Below are positions 15,924 through 23,814 of a stretch of DNA of 64,000 nt, in pieces (the stretch's first letter is position 1; every line of letters begins with the position of its first letter). A model generated the notes under the pieces. That model had not been told where the DNA came from and searched no databases. It saw nothing but the letters and a program-made list of their open reading frames with translations. A program made the translations under genes and the position numbers. The DNA is from Adlercreutzia sp910585575. GTDB lineage: Bacteria; Actinomycetota; Coriobacteriia; Coriobacteriales; Eggerthellaceae. The DNA is taken from NCBI RefSeq assembly GCF_951801035.1, contig NZ_CATOKT010000002.1; one strand, 5' to 3'.

Positions 15924-16794
15924 CGTTCATTAGGTAGCCCTCGAGCCACTCTTCAAAGCACAGGCCACTGTCGGTGATGGCGCGGGCGTACTCTTTGCCC
16001 ACGTAGCGGTAGTGCCAGGGCTCGTAACCGATGTTCGTGACGGCGCTTTTGTCGGTGGGATAGCGCAGGATGAAGCCGTAATCGGCGCAGTGCTTCATAA
16101 GCCACTTCTGTGCCTTGGTCTTCTCCTGCTTCTTGTCCAGTTCCTGGTAGCTTTCGTCGACCAGATCGACGGCCAGGGCCGCCTCGTGCTCGCTGGTATA
16201 GGGGCGCGCCACCCAGAAGGCGGCCTCCTCCTTGGCCTTCTTGCTGGAAAGGCCCTTGTCCTTGCTCAGCTGCACGCGGGCCTGGTAGAGCTCCTTCTGC
16301 TTCTTGTGGGTGCGGAAGGAGGAGCAGACCACGGGATGCACGCCGGCCTTGCGGGCCGCTTTCAGCAGGGCCTGCAGCGACCGGTAGGCGCGCTTGTCGA
16401 TGGCGTGGGCGCCGTCGGCGAAAGTGCGCAGCGCGGGCACTTCGAAATCTTTCGGCAGGGGATGCTCGGCGTTTACCAGGCGCAGGTTCCAGGGCAGATC
16501 GTCCAAGGTGAGCACGGGGCCGTGCAGACCCAGTTCAACGGCGGTGTCGGTGGCGCCGCCGGGAACGACGGGATTGGCCGGGCTGTCGGCGGCCAGGGCC
16601 TGGGCCAGGTGGAAGGAGCTGGTGGAAACGGGGGCGGCCGCAGCGCCGGCGCTGGCGCACGAGGCCGTGCCGACCGCGCCGAGCAGTGCGGCGCCGCCCA
16701 GGGCGGCCAGCAGCTGACGCCGGGTAAGGGGTACCGCGGCCGCGGCGTCCAGGGCCTTGGAGGCCAGGGTCGCTGCGGGGGACTGTTCTGCCAC
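15907..16794 (-). CDS. VanY-family D-alanyl-D-alanine carboxypeptidase, exported
   Basis: A 295-residue protein. LTRRQLLAALGGAALLGAVG (about residues 23-42) is a twin-arginine-like export signal, ending in a cysteine context (TASC) that could be a poor lipobox. The catalytic domain shows SSFRTHKKQ, the zinc motif SEHEAALAVD and EPWHYRYVG, all characteristic of VanY/peptidase M15B, which removes the terminal D-Ala of peptidoglycan stem peptides. GTG 16794 is chosen because AAGGAGG precedes it. Nothing nearby suggests a glycopeptide-resistance cluster, so a cell-wall maturation role is more likely. Confidence 0.85.
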   Translation of the reverse strand: MAEQSPAATLASKALDAAAAVPLTRRQLLAALGGAALLGAVGTASCASAGAAAAPVSTSSFHLAQALAADSPANPVVPGGATDTAVELGLHGPVLTLDDLPWNLRLVNAEHPLPKDFEVPALRTFADGAHAIDKRAYRSLQALLKAARKAGVHPVVCSSFRTHKKQKELYQARVQLSKDKGLSSKKAKEEAAFWVARPYTSEHEAALAVDLVDESYQELDKKQEKTKAQKWLMKHCADYGFILRYPTDKSAVTNIGYEPWHYRYVGKEYARAITDSGLCFEEWLEGYLMNGEGQE

Positions 16795-16883
16795 GATGCC
16801 TCCTTCCAGCCAGCTCTCGAGCGTTCGATGGGCTCATCTTACCTGGGAAATCTGACGATGACGTGAAGAAGGTGCAGTTCTTA

Positions 16884-17036
16884 CTAATTGTTAAGAGAGC
16901 CCAGCTGGTCGTCCAGCTCCTGGTCGGAAACGCCCCGCGCGTCGAAGGTAGATCCGTAATCGGCGGCAGGGGTGCCGAGCAGCACCTCGAGGGAGAAGGA
17001 CGATGGCGTCAAGTAGACGGTGAGGTCGGAGCGCTA
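16884..17036 (-). other. In-frame coding continuation beyond an amber stop
   Basis: Directly after the TAG stop of the flavoprotein gene, 49 further sense codons continue in the same frame (RSDLTVYLTPSS... ...DDQLGSLNN) to a second TAG at 16884-16886. Codon choice is as GC-rich at third positions as in the gene itself. This reads as the former C-terminus of the same protein. Confidence 0.6.
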
Positions 17037-17570
17037 GGCGATGGTCTCGCCGTGGGCCCGGGCTTTCGCCAGATCGAGGGATTCCTTGCCGGTGACGGCT
17101 TCCAGGTCGATGACGATGACGCCGGTGCGGCCGAGGGTCTTGTCGATTTCCTCGGCGACGAACTCGTCGAGGCCGGGGCAGTACTTGCGTCCCAGGGCCA
17201 CCAGAGCCTCGAGCTTCTCCTCGTCGGAGCGTGGCTGGCGGGCGGTGCCGAAGGCGATGACGCTGCGGAACTGATTCACCAGCTTTTCGGGAGCCACTTC
17301 GCTGCGGCCTACCACGGTGAAGGACACGTGGGGGTTGGCCTGCAGGGCCTCGAGCTTGTGGCCGGCGGTAGCGCAGTGCAGGTAGATGCGGCCGGCGGGA
17401 GCGCCGCCGTCCGCGTCGGCGTCGGCGTTGAAGGCGTAGCTGAGGGGCACGGCGTAGGGATAGCCGTCGGTGCCGCCGGTGCCCAGAATGCCGTAAACGC
17501 CCTCGTTCAAAATGGCGGTGCAGACATCGGTGGGAAGCAGCTGCTTGGAGCGGCGCATGCTGGGGAACAT
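17034..17570 (-). CDS. Pyridoxamine-5'-phosphate-oxidase-fold (NimA-like) flavoprotein, probably cut short by an amber codon
   Basis: The frame to the first stop gives 178 residues. MRRSKQLLPTDVCTAILNEG, GTDGYPYAVPLSYAF, IYLHCATAGHKLEAL and NPHVSFTVVG are the landmarks of the NimA/PNPOx-like flavin-binding split barrel. Members bind FMN; the Nim branch includes nitroimidazole-inactivating reductases. AAAGGA precedes ATG 17570. The reading frame continues past the TAG for 49 codons. Without the stop the protein would be about 228 residues, so the present gene is either a slightly truncated but working barrel or a recent nonsense allele. Confidence 0.75.
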   Translation of the reverse strand: MFPSMRRSKQLLPTDVCTAILNEGVYGILGTGGTDGYPYAVPLSYAFNADADADGGAPAGRIYLHCATAGHKLEALQANPHVSFTVVGRSEVAPEKLVNQFRSVIAFGTARQPRSDEEKLEALVALGRKYCPGLDEFVAEEIDKTLGRTGVIVIDLEAVTGKESLDLAKARAHGETIA

Positions 17571-17654
17571 GGGCAATCCTTTCGGGGAGACGGCAGGTAA
17601 CGGGGTCATTGTAGCAGGTTGGCGGGAAGAAGCAGAGGCTGGCACCGGAGGGGC

Positions 17655-17660
17655 TATAAT
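17655..17660 (+). promoter_or_regulatory. -10 element of the vsr gene
   Basis: A perfect TATAAT lies 36 bases before the chosen GTG start, predicting a leader of about 30 bases. No good -35 hexamer is found at normal spacing. Confidence 0.4.
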
Positions 17661-17696
17661 ACGACTCGAACGTGGTGCCAGGGAAAGGATTGGCCG

Positions 17697-18338
17697 GTGG
17701 GGCGCGCAAAGAAGCACGCGAAAAAACAGCAGGACCGGGCGTCTTCGGAGAAAGAAGCGCGGGAAGCGGCGGGCGTTGCAGAAGCTGACGGGATTGCGTC
17801 CGCAGAGGCACCGCGCCGCGCTGCAGAAGAAACAGCCGAGAAAGACGGCGCGCTGAGCGAGGCTTCCTCGAGCCGCTACGATTTCGGGGTCGTGTCCTTG
17901 GCGACACGCAAATCCATGCAGGGTAACAAGCGTCGTGACACGTCTCCGGAGATGAAGGTGCGGCGTATGCTGCGCGAGATGGGCTTTACCGGCTACCGCG
18001 TCGACTGGGCGAAAGCGCCGGGGCGTCCCGACGTGGCGTTCGTCGGTCGGAAAATCGCCATCGAGGTGCGGGGATGCTTTTGGCACCGGTGTCCCACCTG
18101 TCAGCTGTCGGTGCCCAAGAAAAACGTGGAGTACTGGGAAGCGAAGTTCGCCCGCAACATCGAGCGGGATGAGCGTAATTTGGCGGCGCTTGAGGAGCAG
18201 GGTTGGCGGGTACTGGTGCTCTGGGAGCACCAGCTGCGCAAGAAGGAGCTGCCGACTACGCGCCGTTTGATTTACGAGACAGTGCGGCGTCCCGACGACC
18301 CGCCCTATGACGAGGCATTTCCCGAGGAGGTGGAATGA
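17697..18338 (+). CDS. vsr: Very short patch repair (Vsr) endonuclease with N-terminal extension
   Basis: A 213-residue protein. From about residue 65 the Vsr core is clear: RDTSPEMKVRRMLREMGFTG, PGRPDVAFVGRKIAIEV with the catalytic Asp, GCFWHRCPTC with zinc ligands, and the C-terminal EEQGWRVLVLWEHQL. Vsr nicks DNA 5' of T:G mismatches left by deaminated 5-methylcytosine. The first 60 residues are a Lys/Ala/Glu-rich extension absent from E. coli Vsr (156 residues). GTG 17697 is chosen because GGAAAGGA lies seven bases upstream. No cytosine methyltransferase gene is adjacent, so it is an orphan in this window. Confidence 0.85.
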   Translation: MGRAKKHAKKQQDRASSEKEAREAAGVAEADGIASAEAPRRAAEETAEKDGALSEASSSRYDFGVVSLATRKSMQGNKRRDTSPEMKVRRMLREMGFTGYRVDWAKAPGRPDVAFVGRKIAIEVRGCFWHRCPTCQLSVPKKNVEYWEAKFARNIERDERNLAALEEQGWRVLVLWEHQLRKKELPTTRRLIYETVRRPDDPPYDEAFPEEVE

Positions 18339-18494
18339 CCGGGCGGCCGGGGCAGACGGTCGCAGAGGGTTGACGGAGGGTCGATGATGGCTGCGCAACG
18401 GTTTGGTTGCGGGTCGACGGGCGGGGCGGTAGTTTTTCGCCTGCGGCTCGTAAGCTGAGACCGTACCTCCGCATTCTCAAGAAAGAAGGTCGCT

Positions 18495-19049
18495 ATGACA
18501 CAATCAACGGAAGTGCTGGCTGCGCTGAAGCGCGCCGGCAATTACAGCAAGCTGGCCATGCACAACGAAGGTCCGCGCAGCTTCAAGCGCGGTCAGGGTG
18601 CCCTCATCAAAGTAGTTGCCAAATTCGGCGACAAGAAGGGCATCTCCGACAAGAAGCTCTGCCGCACCCTGGGCTGGGGCTGCCACGAGACCATGGCCGT
18701 GGCCAAGAAGGCGGCTGACAACGGCTACGTCGATATTACGAAGAAGGGCGACGGCAAACATCGCATCTCGCTGACGAAGACAGGCAAGCAGATCCTCAAG
18801 AAGCGCATGGCCGCCGAGGACCGGGCTGCCGATGCCGTGTGCTCTTACCTGACCGATCAGGAAAAGGAGCAGCTGGTGGCGCTGTGTGCCAAGGTGAGCG
18901 AGGCCTGTGAGGATATGGGCGTCGACTATGCCGAGATCAAGAAGCGCCCCCATCGTCATCATGGCCATCGCGTGCATCGCTTTGGGCATCATCATTGTGC
19001 GTCGGGCAGCAAAGCCAAGGGCTCGACCAAGAAGTGCGGTTGCAAGTAG
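18495..19049 (+). CDS. MarR-like winged-helix regulator with His/Cys-rich tail
   Basis: A 184-residue protein. Residues about 35-105 form a winged-helix domain (ISDKKLCRTLGWGCHETMAV as the recognition region, then the wing GDGKHRISLTKTGK), followed by a helical dimerisation segment. The last 35 residues hold PHRHHGHRVHRFGHHH and a terminal CGCK: many His and Cys residues that could bind Ni, Zn, Co or Cu. This suggests a metal-responsive repressor or metal-storing tail. AAGAAGG precedes ATG 18495. It appears monocistronic. Confidence 0.7.
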   Translation: MTQSTEVLAALKRAGNYSKLAMHNEGPRSFKRGQGALIKVVAKFGDKKGISDKKLCRTLGWGCHETMAVAKKAADNGYVDITKKGDGKHRISLTKTGKQILKKRMAAEDRAADAVCSYLTDQEKEQLVALCAKVSEACEDMGVDYAEIKKRPHRHHGHRVHRFGHHHCASGSKAKGSTKKCGCK

Positions 19050-19083
19050 GCTCGAAGCGCGAGCGCAGAGAGCGTGGTGAAAT

Positions 19084-19119
19084 GGGCGCGGCACGCCTCG
19101 GGCGGCCGCGCCCTTCGTT
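19084..19119 (+). terminator. Terminator after MarR-like gene
   Basis: GGGCGCGGC and GCCGCGCCC form a nine-pair stem with a 12-base loop followed by TTCGTTT, 34 bases after the stop codon. Confidence 0.6.
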
Positions 19120-19131
19120 TGGCTCTGTGGT

Positions 19132-19767
19132 CTAGATGAGGCTGAGGAAAAGTCGATAGAGCCGGTTGTCGGCGTCGAGTTCCGGATGGAACGCGGCGCC
19201 GATTTGATTTTGGTAGCGCACGGCTACCGGCCCACCCCCATAGGCGACGAGGGTTTGCACGGCGGGATCGACGCGCTCGATGCGCGGGGCGCGAATGAAG
19301 GTGAGGGGCACGGGCGTCGCTCGTTTTGCCGTGGCGTGTGGATTGTCTTCCCACCAAAGACCTTCGGCGTGAAAGCTGCCGAGCTGGCGGCCGTAGGCGT
19401 TGCGTTGCACGGTGATGGGCAACGTGCGGAAGCCGTCGACGGCGGTGCGCTTGGCGGCGAGCTGGCTATCGAGGTTCGCCGTGTCGCCCGCGCCTTCGAG
19501 GTGCTGGGCCAGCAGAATAAGGCCGGCGCAGGTACCGAGAACGGGAAGACCTTTCTGGATGAGCGCGCGCAGGGGTTCGAAGAGGCCTGTGTCGCGCAGG
19601 AGCTTGGCCTGCACGGTGGATTCACCGCCGGGGAGCACGAGGCCGTCGAAGGAGTGGCGCATATCGGTTGCGTGACGCAGTTGGCGAACGGTGCACCCCA
19701 AGGCTTCGAGGCGCTGCTGGTGCTCGATGAAGGCTCCCTGCACGGCGAGGACCGCGATAGTTGTCAT
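19132..19767 (-). CDS. pdxT: Pyridoxal 5'-phosphate synthase glutaminase subunit
   Basis: A 211-residue class I glutamine amidotransferase. AVLAVQGAFIEH, the oxyanion/PGGESTV motif, the nucleophile elbow GTCAGLILLA and the C-terminal FHPEL (His and Glu of the triad) identify PdxT. It releases ammonia from glutamine and channels it to PdxS for pyridoxal-phosphate synthesis from ribose 5-phosphate and glyceraldehyde 3-phosphate. It lies 42 bases downstream of pdxS in the same operon. Confidence 0.95.
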   Translation of the reverse strand: MTTIAVLAVQGAFIEHQQRLEALGCTVRQLRHATDMRHSFDGLVLPGGESTVQAKLLRDTGLFEPLRALIQKGLPVLGTCAGLILLAQHLEGAGDTANLDSQLAAKRTAVDGFRTLPITVQRNAYGRQLGSFHAEGLWWEDNPHATAKRATPVPLTFIRAPRIERVDPAVQTLVAYGGGPVAVRYQNQIGAAFHPELDADNRLYRLFLSLI

Positions 19768-19809
19768 GATGCGTCTCCCTTGGCGCTTGTCTTGCTGCGT
19801 ACCCTCACG

Positions 19810-20802
19810 CTACTGACCGCGCTCTTCCATGATGAGCTCAATTTCCTGGGCGTTGATGCCCACCATGGCCTCGCCCAGGTTTTCCGACAGCGTGGCGAGA
19901 AGCTCGGGGTCTTGGTAGTTGGTGGTGGCTTGGACGATGGCGGCGGCGCGCTTGGCCGGATCGCCCGACTTGAAGATGCCGCTGCCCACGAAGACGCCCT
20001 CGGCGCCCAATTGCATCATGAGGGCGGCGTCGGCGGGGGTGGCGATGCCGCCGGCGGCGAAGTTCACCACGGGAAGCTTGCCGGTTTCGTGAACCGAGCG
20101 CAGCAGGTCGTAGGGAACCTGCAGACGCTTCGCTTCTTCGAAAAGTTCGTCGTCACGCAGTGCCTGTACGGCGCGGATCTGGCTGTTGATGAGGCGCATG
20201 TGGCGTACGGCCTGCACCACGTCGCCGGTGCCCGGCTCGCCCTTGGTGCGAATCATCGCGGCGCCTTCGGCAATACGGCGCAGGGCCTCGCCCAGGTTGC
20301 GCGCGCCGCAGACGAAGGGGGCGCGAAACTGCGTCTTGTCGATGTGATAGGTGTCGTCGGCGGGGGAGAGCACTTCGGACTCGTCGATGTAGTCGATGTC
20401 GATGGCCTGGAGAATTTGGGCTTCGGCAAAATGGCCGATACGGCACTTGGCCATGACGGGGATGGAGACGGCAGCCTGAATGCCCTTGATCATGGCGGGG
20501 TCGCTCATGCGCGAGACGCCGCCGGCGGCGCGGATGTCGGCGGGAATGCGCTCCAAGGCCATGACGGCGCAGGCGCCGGCTGCTTCGGCGATACGTGCCT
20601 GCTCGGGCGTGGTGACATCCATGATGACGCCACCTTTGAGCATTTGGGCGAGCTGGCGGTTGAGGGCAATTTGCTCGGCGCCGCTGGGAACTGGGGCGGG
20701 AGCGCTGGCGGTCGACGCTGCGGCGGCAGTGGAGGCTGGCGCGGCGGAAGCGGTGGTGGAGGTGAAAGCGCCGGACGTTTCGGGTGAGGACAAGGGGGCC
20801 AT
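19810..20802 (-). CDS. pdxS: Pyridoxal 5'-phosphate synthase subunit PdxS
   Basis: A 330-residue protein with the full PdxS core from about residue 45: QLAQMLKGGVIMDVTTPEQA, the catalytic lysine in PVMAKCRIGHF, DYIDESEVLSPAD, and GGIATPADAALMMQLGAEGV. It makes PLP with PdxT as a 12+12 complex. The first 40 residues are Ala/Ser/Thr/Pro-rich and longer than the usual N-terminus. AAAGGA precedes ATG 20802. The gene diverges from pdxR across a region with a palindrome and tandem repeats that likely carry PdxR sites. Confidence 0.95.
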   Translation of the reverse strand: MAPLSSPETSGAFTSTTASAAPASTAAAASTASAPAPVPSGAEQIALNRQLAQMLKGGVIMDVTTPEQARIAEAAGACAVMALERIPADIRAAGGVSRMSDPAMIKGIQAAVSIPVMAKCRIGHFAEAQILQAIDIDYIDESEVLSPADDTYHIDKTQFRAPFVCGARNLGEALRRIAEGAAMIRTKGEPGTGDVVQAVRHMRLINSQIRAVQALRDDELFEEAKRLQVPYDLLRSVHETGKLPVVNFAAGGIATPADAALMMQLGAEGVFVGSGIFKSGDPAKRAAAIVQATTNYQDPELLATLSENLGEAMVGINAQEIELIMEERGQ

Positions 20803-20895
20803 AAGATTCCTTTCTGGGGTAAATGGGGCGGGGGAAGCGTCGGCGAAGCCAGGCGCGACTCCGTTGGGGGGTGCTGGGTAGTGTAGAATGGCTGT

Positions 20896-20913
20896 GGTTA
20901 TATCGATATAGCC
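20896..20913. promoter_or_regulatory. Palindrome in the pdxS upstream region
   Basis: GGTTATATCGATATAGCC is an 18-base near-perfect palindrome (one mismatch per arm). It is about 95 bases upstream of the pdxS start, the expected place for a promoter-proximal regulator site. Confidence 0.45.
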
Positions 20914-21050
20914 AGTTTTTTAAAAATTGATAAGGTCACAGCTGGAGAACCCCTTTGCCGGTAACTGCCTAAGGTTTAAGCGGCCGATGGATGTCCAAGC
21001 GAGTTGATGGTTTTCGGGCGATCTGACGGAGGTCTCAGCAGCGAGCGGTT

Positions 21051-21110
21051 GGAAGTACGGTCGATCTAGTGGAAGTACGGTCGATCTAGTGGAAGTGCGG
21101 GCGGCCTGAT
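21051..21110 (+). repeat. Tandem 20-base repeats upstream of pdxR
   Basis: GGAAGTACGGTCGATCTAGT occurs twice head to tail (21051-21070, 21071-21090) followed by a degenerate third copy (21091-21110). A 20-base period is two helical turns, placing copies on one face of the DNA. MocR/PdxR regulators are known to bind direct repeats, so these are candidate PdxR boxes. Confidence 0.65.
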
Positions 21111-21138
21111 GGAGCCCAGGAAGGAGAGGAAGCCATCG

Positions 21139-22668
21139 GTGCTTACCTATGACTTGCAGAGAGATTCGACGGTGCCGCTCTATGAACAGCTCTACCGTTG
21201 TCTGCGCCGCGATATAGAGCAAGGACATTTGAAGCCTTGGGCGAAACTGCCGCCCAAGCGTGAGTTCGCCCGTCACTTAGGGGTGAGCGTCATCACTGTC
21301 GAGGGCGCCTATCGCCAGCTTGTCGCCGAGGGCTACGCCTATGCCCAAGAGCGCCGCGGGCACTTCGTGGCCTCATTGGCGCTGCCCTCCGATCAGGAGC
21401 GACGGCTTCGCCGTTTGGGCCTTCATCCTACCGAAGCGCCTGTGGGGGAGACACCTCTGCGCGAGGTGCTGCTCGGCCGGGAGGGGAAAGCCACGGGGGT
21501 CTGGGAAGAGTTAGGGGGGCAGACGGCGCCGGCACTGCAAGGGGTGTTCCCTTATAAAACGTGGGCGCGGGCCACGCGGCAGGTGCTGGCGGAGGAAAGC
21601 GAGGCGAGCCTTCAAAGAGCCGCAAGCCCTACGGGGGCCTTGCGGCTGCGCCGGGCCCTGGCGGCGTATCTGCGCGCGTCACGCGGTATTGAGGTACACC
21701 CCGATCAGATTGTCGTAGGCGCTGGTGCGCAGACACTCTACTCCTTTGTGGTGCAGGGCCTTGGCCGTCAGCGCACCTTTGCCATCGAGAGCCCGGGGTA
21801 TCCGCGCCTGGCCCAGGTGTATCGCAGCAATGATGTGGGACTGGTTGCTGCACCGCTAGATCGGGACGGCCTGCGTATGACCTTTTCCAGCAACGAAGCC
21901 GTGTCGGTGGTGCACTGCATGCCTTCCCATCAGCTGCCCACCGGCACGGTTATGACCGCCCGACGACGGCGGGAGTTGCTCGGCTGGCTCGAGGACCGTC
22001 CCGATCGCTTCCTTATCGAGGACGATTACGACTGTGAATTTCGCATGACAGGGCGCCCCATTCCCGCCATGCAGTCGCTGGATCGAACCGGGCGCGTTAT
22101 CTATCTGAACACCTTTACCAAGTCGCTCGGTCCCACGTTTCGCATTGGCTATATGGTGCTTTCTCCCGAGTTGGCGGCGGTGTTCCGCGAGCGTCTGGGG
22201 TTCTACGCTTGCACGGTGGGCGTGCTTGATCAGTTAACGTTGGCCCGTCTGATAGAGACGGGCGAGTATGAGCGCCACGTGAATCGTCAGCGCACCCGCT
22301 ATCGGCGTGGTCAGGATGCCTTGCTGGCTGCGCTGCACGATGTTGACGGCGCCGAGCGCTTGACTGTTCGGCGCGCGGGAGCGGGGCTGCATTTCCTTCT
22401 CGAGGTGGATAGCGCGGAGCCTCTCTGGCCCGAGGAAGCCGCCCGACGTGAGCAGGCTATCGCTGATGCGGCGTCGTCGCGGGGCATCCATCTCGTGCCT
22501 TTGGGGGCCTATGATACCGAGTTGGCTGCGGGCCTTGTGCCCTCGCAGGCTCCCGGTGCCTTTTCGGTGAAGTCCCGGCCGGCAACGATGGTGGTGTCGC
22601 TGCCGTCGCTGCCCGAGGAGAATCCTGTGGCTATAGCCGAGGCCCTGGTGCGTGCCTGTTTGAGCTAG
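21139..22668 (+). CDS. pdxR: MocR/PdxR-type regulator (GntR winged helix fused to aminotransferase-like domain)
   Basis: A 509-residue protein. Residues about 8-75 are a GntR winged helix (PLYEQLYRCLRRDIEQGHL, GVSVITVEGAYRQLVAEGYA). The rest is a fold-type-I aminotransferase-like domain with the PLP-binding lysine in NTFTKSLGPTFRIGYM and the aspartate in IEDDYDCEFR. Such regulators sense PLP and control pdxST. Its position opposite pdxST supports that role. GTG 21139 is chosen because AGGAAGGAGAGG lies just upstream; ATG 21109 lacks a site and falls in the repeat zone. Its TAG stop shares CTAG with the convergent ferredoxin gene. Confidence 0.85.
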   Translation: MLTYDLQRDSTVPLYEQLYRCLRRDIEQGHLKPWAKLPPKREFARHLGVSVITVEGAYRQLVAEGYAYAQERRGHFVASLALPSDQERRLRRLGLHPTEAPVGETPLREVLLGREGKATGVWEELGGQTAPALQGVFPYKTWARATRQVLAEESEASLQRAASPTGALRLRRALAAYLRASRGIEVHPDQIVVGAGAQTLYSFVVQGLGRQRTFAIESPGYPRLAQVYRSNDVGLVAAPLDRDGLRMTFSSNEAVSVVHCMPSHQLPTGTVMTARRRRELLGWLEDRPDRFLIEDDYDCEFRMTGRPIPAMQSLDRTGRVIYLNTFTKSLGPTFRIGYMVLSPELAAVFRERLGFYACTVGVLDQLTLARLIETGEYERHVNRQRTRYRRGQDALLAALHDVDGAERLTVRRAGAGLHFLLEVDSAEPLWPEEAARREQAIADAASSRGIHLVPLGAYDTELAAGLVPSQAPGAFSVKSRPATMVVSLPSLPEENPVAIAEALVRACLS

Positions 22669-23324
22669 GCGATGACCTCGCCTGTCACTGAGAAGGTAAC
22701 CACGTTCAAGGGCAGGTCTTTGCCGCTGAGAGCCACCGCCTGGGCGGTGTCGCGTTCCAGGCCGCCGCAGCAGGGAACCTCCATGCGGGCGATGGTGACG
22801 CTGGTGACATCGTTGTCGGCCATAATGGCGGCCAGCTTCTCGGCATAGGAGCCCTGATCCAGCTTAGGGCAGCCAATAATAGTGACGTTGCCCTTCATGA
22901 AGCGCTCATGGAAGCTCGCGCAGGCAAAGGCGGTGCAGTCGGCGGCAACCAGCAGACCGCGGCCGTTGTAGTAGGGCGCTTGAGTGGGCACAAGCTTGAT
23001 CTGCGCTGGCCACTGCACCAGGCGACTGGGCAGCTCGGCCACGGTGCGATCGAGGTCGTCTTCGGCAATCTGCTCGGCAGCGGCACGGGCGGCTAGGTGC
23101 TGGGCGACGGCGTGCTCGTCGTAAGCCGCCGCTTCTCGCTCGATAAAGGTAATCGCGCCTGTGGGGCAGGCGGGCAGGCAATCGCCCAAGCCATCGCAGT
23201 AGTCGTCGCGCAGCAGGCGCGCCTTGCCGTCCACCATGCCGATGGCGCCCTCGTGGCAGGCGTCAACGCACAGGCGGCAGCCCGTGCACTTTTCCTCGTC
23301 AATCTGAATGACCGTACGCAGCAT
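22665..23324 (-). CDS. Two-cluster 4Fe-4S ferredoxin-like protein
   Basis: A 219-residue protein. CTGCRLCVDACHEGAI and CDGLGDCLPACPTGAI in the first 55 residues give two [4Fe-4S] clusters. The remaining 150 residues contain further cysteines (ADCTAFACASF, IIGCPKLD, EVPCCGGLERD) typical of a family of stand-alone ferredoxin proteins in anaerobes; the CC pair could bind another centre or a metal. No partner enzyme is adjacent. AAAGGAAG precedes ATG 23324. The exact redox role is unknown. Confidence 0.75.
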   Translation of the reverse strand: MLRTVIQIDEEKCTGCRLCVDACHEGAIGMVDGKARLLRDDYCDGLGDCLPACPTGAITFIEREAAAYDEHAVAQHLAARAAAEQIAEDDLDRTVAELPSRLVQWPAQIKLVPTQAPYYNGRGLLVAADCTAFACASFHERFMKGNVTIIGCPKLDQGSYAEKLAAIMADNDVTSVTIARMEVPCCGGLERDTAQAVALSGKDLPLNVVTFSVTGEVIA

Positions 23325-23483
23325 GGCGCTTCCTTTCCGCAGGTGGTTCCAAGCTTCTATGCTTCTCATCATAGAGTTCTCGAACGCCTGCGGCGGTTCC
23401 CGCCCGCACCTCGAAAGTATTTCGTTACGCCCTCGCCATCGGGGGAAGCAGCGCAGCTTTGGTCCTTGAGGCGTTGCCGCCTG

Positions 23484-23780
23484 CTACGCCAGCAGCTCCT
23501 CGACGGCCGCTATCTTGCGGTTGAGGGTGTCGGTGTGCCCGGGGCGCACGTCGGCCTTCAAAATGACCTCGGTGCGGATGCCCTGGTTGGCCAGGACGAA
23601 GGTGGCGTCGCGCACGACGGCCATGACGTCGTCCCACTCGCCTTCGATCTCCGTGAACATGGAGGTGGTGCGATGGGGCAGCCCCGAATCGCGGATGATG
23701 CGAACGGCTTCGGCCACGTAGGGGGCCAGCTCGTCGCCCACGCCGAAGGGGGCGATGGCAACAGCAACTAACGTGTTCAT
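23484..23780 (-). CDS. Thiamine-binding protein, MTH1187/YkoF (DUF77) family
   Basis: A 98-residue protein with the family start LVAVAIAPFGVGDELAPYVAEAV and the signature SMFTEIEGEWDDVMAVV. This ferredoxin-like fold binds thiamine or its precursors. It follows thiM by 34 bases behind a TPP riboswitch, which supports a thiamine-salvage role. GGAAGCCCC precedes ATG 23780. Confidence 0.88.
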   Translation of the reverse strand: MNTLVAVAIAPFGVGDELAPYVAEAVRIIRDSGLPHRTTSMFTEIEGEWDDVMAVVRDATFVLANQGIRTEVILKADVRPGHTDTLNRKIAAVEELLA

Positions 23781-23814
23781 GGGGCTTCCTTTCTTCGGTG
23801 TCTAGGAGGCGGTG

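Noticed and set aside
17034..17036. Pyrrolysine-coded TAG
   Set aside because: Nothing in the window suggests Pyl machinery, and the gene's final stop is also TAG; a nonsense mutation is simpler.
19186..20787. Plus-strand ORF of 533 codons opposite pdxT/pdxS
   Set aside because: Spans two genuine minus-strand genes and has no family features.
21051..21110. CRISPR-like repeats
   Set aside because: The units are directly tandem without spacers and lie in a regulator-operon intergenic region.
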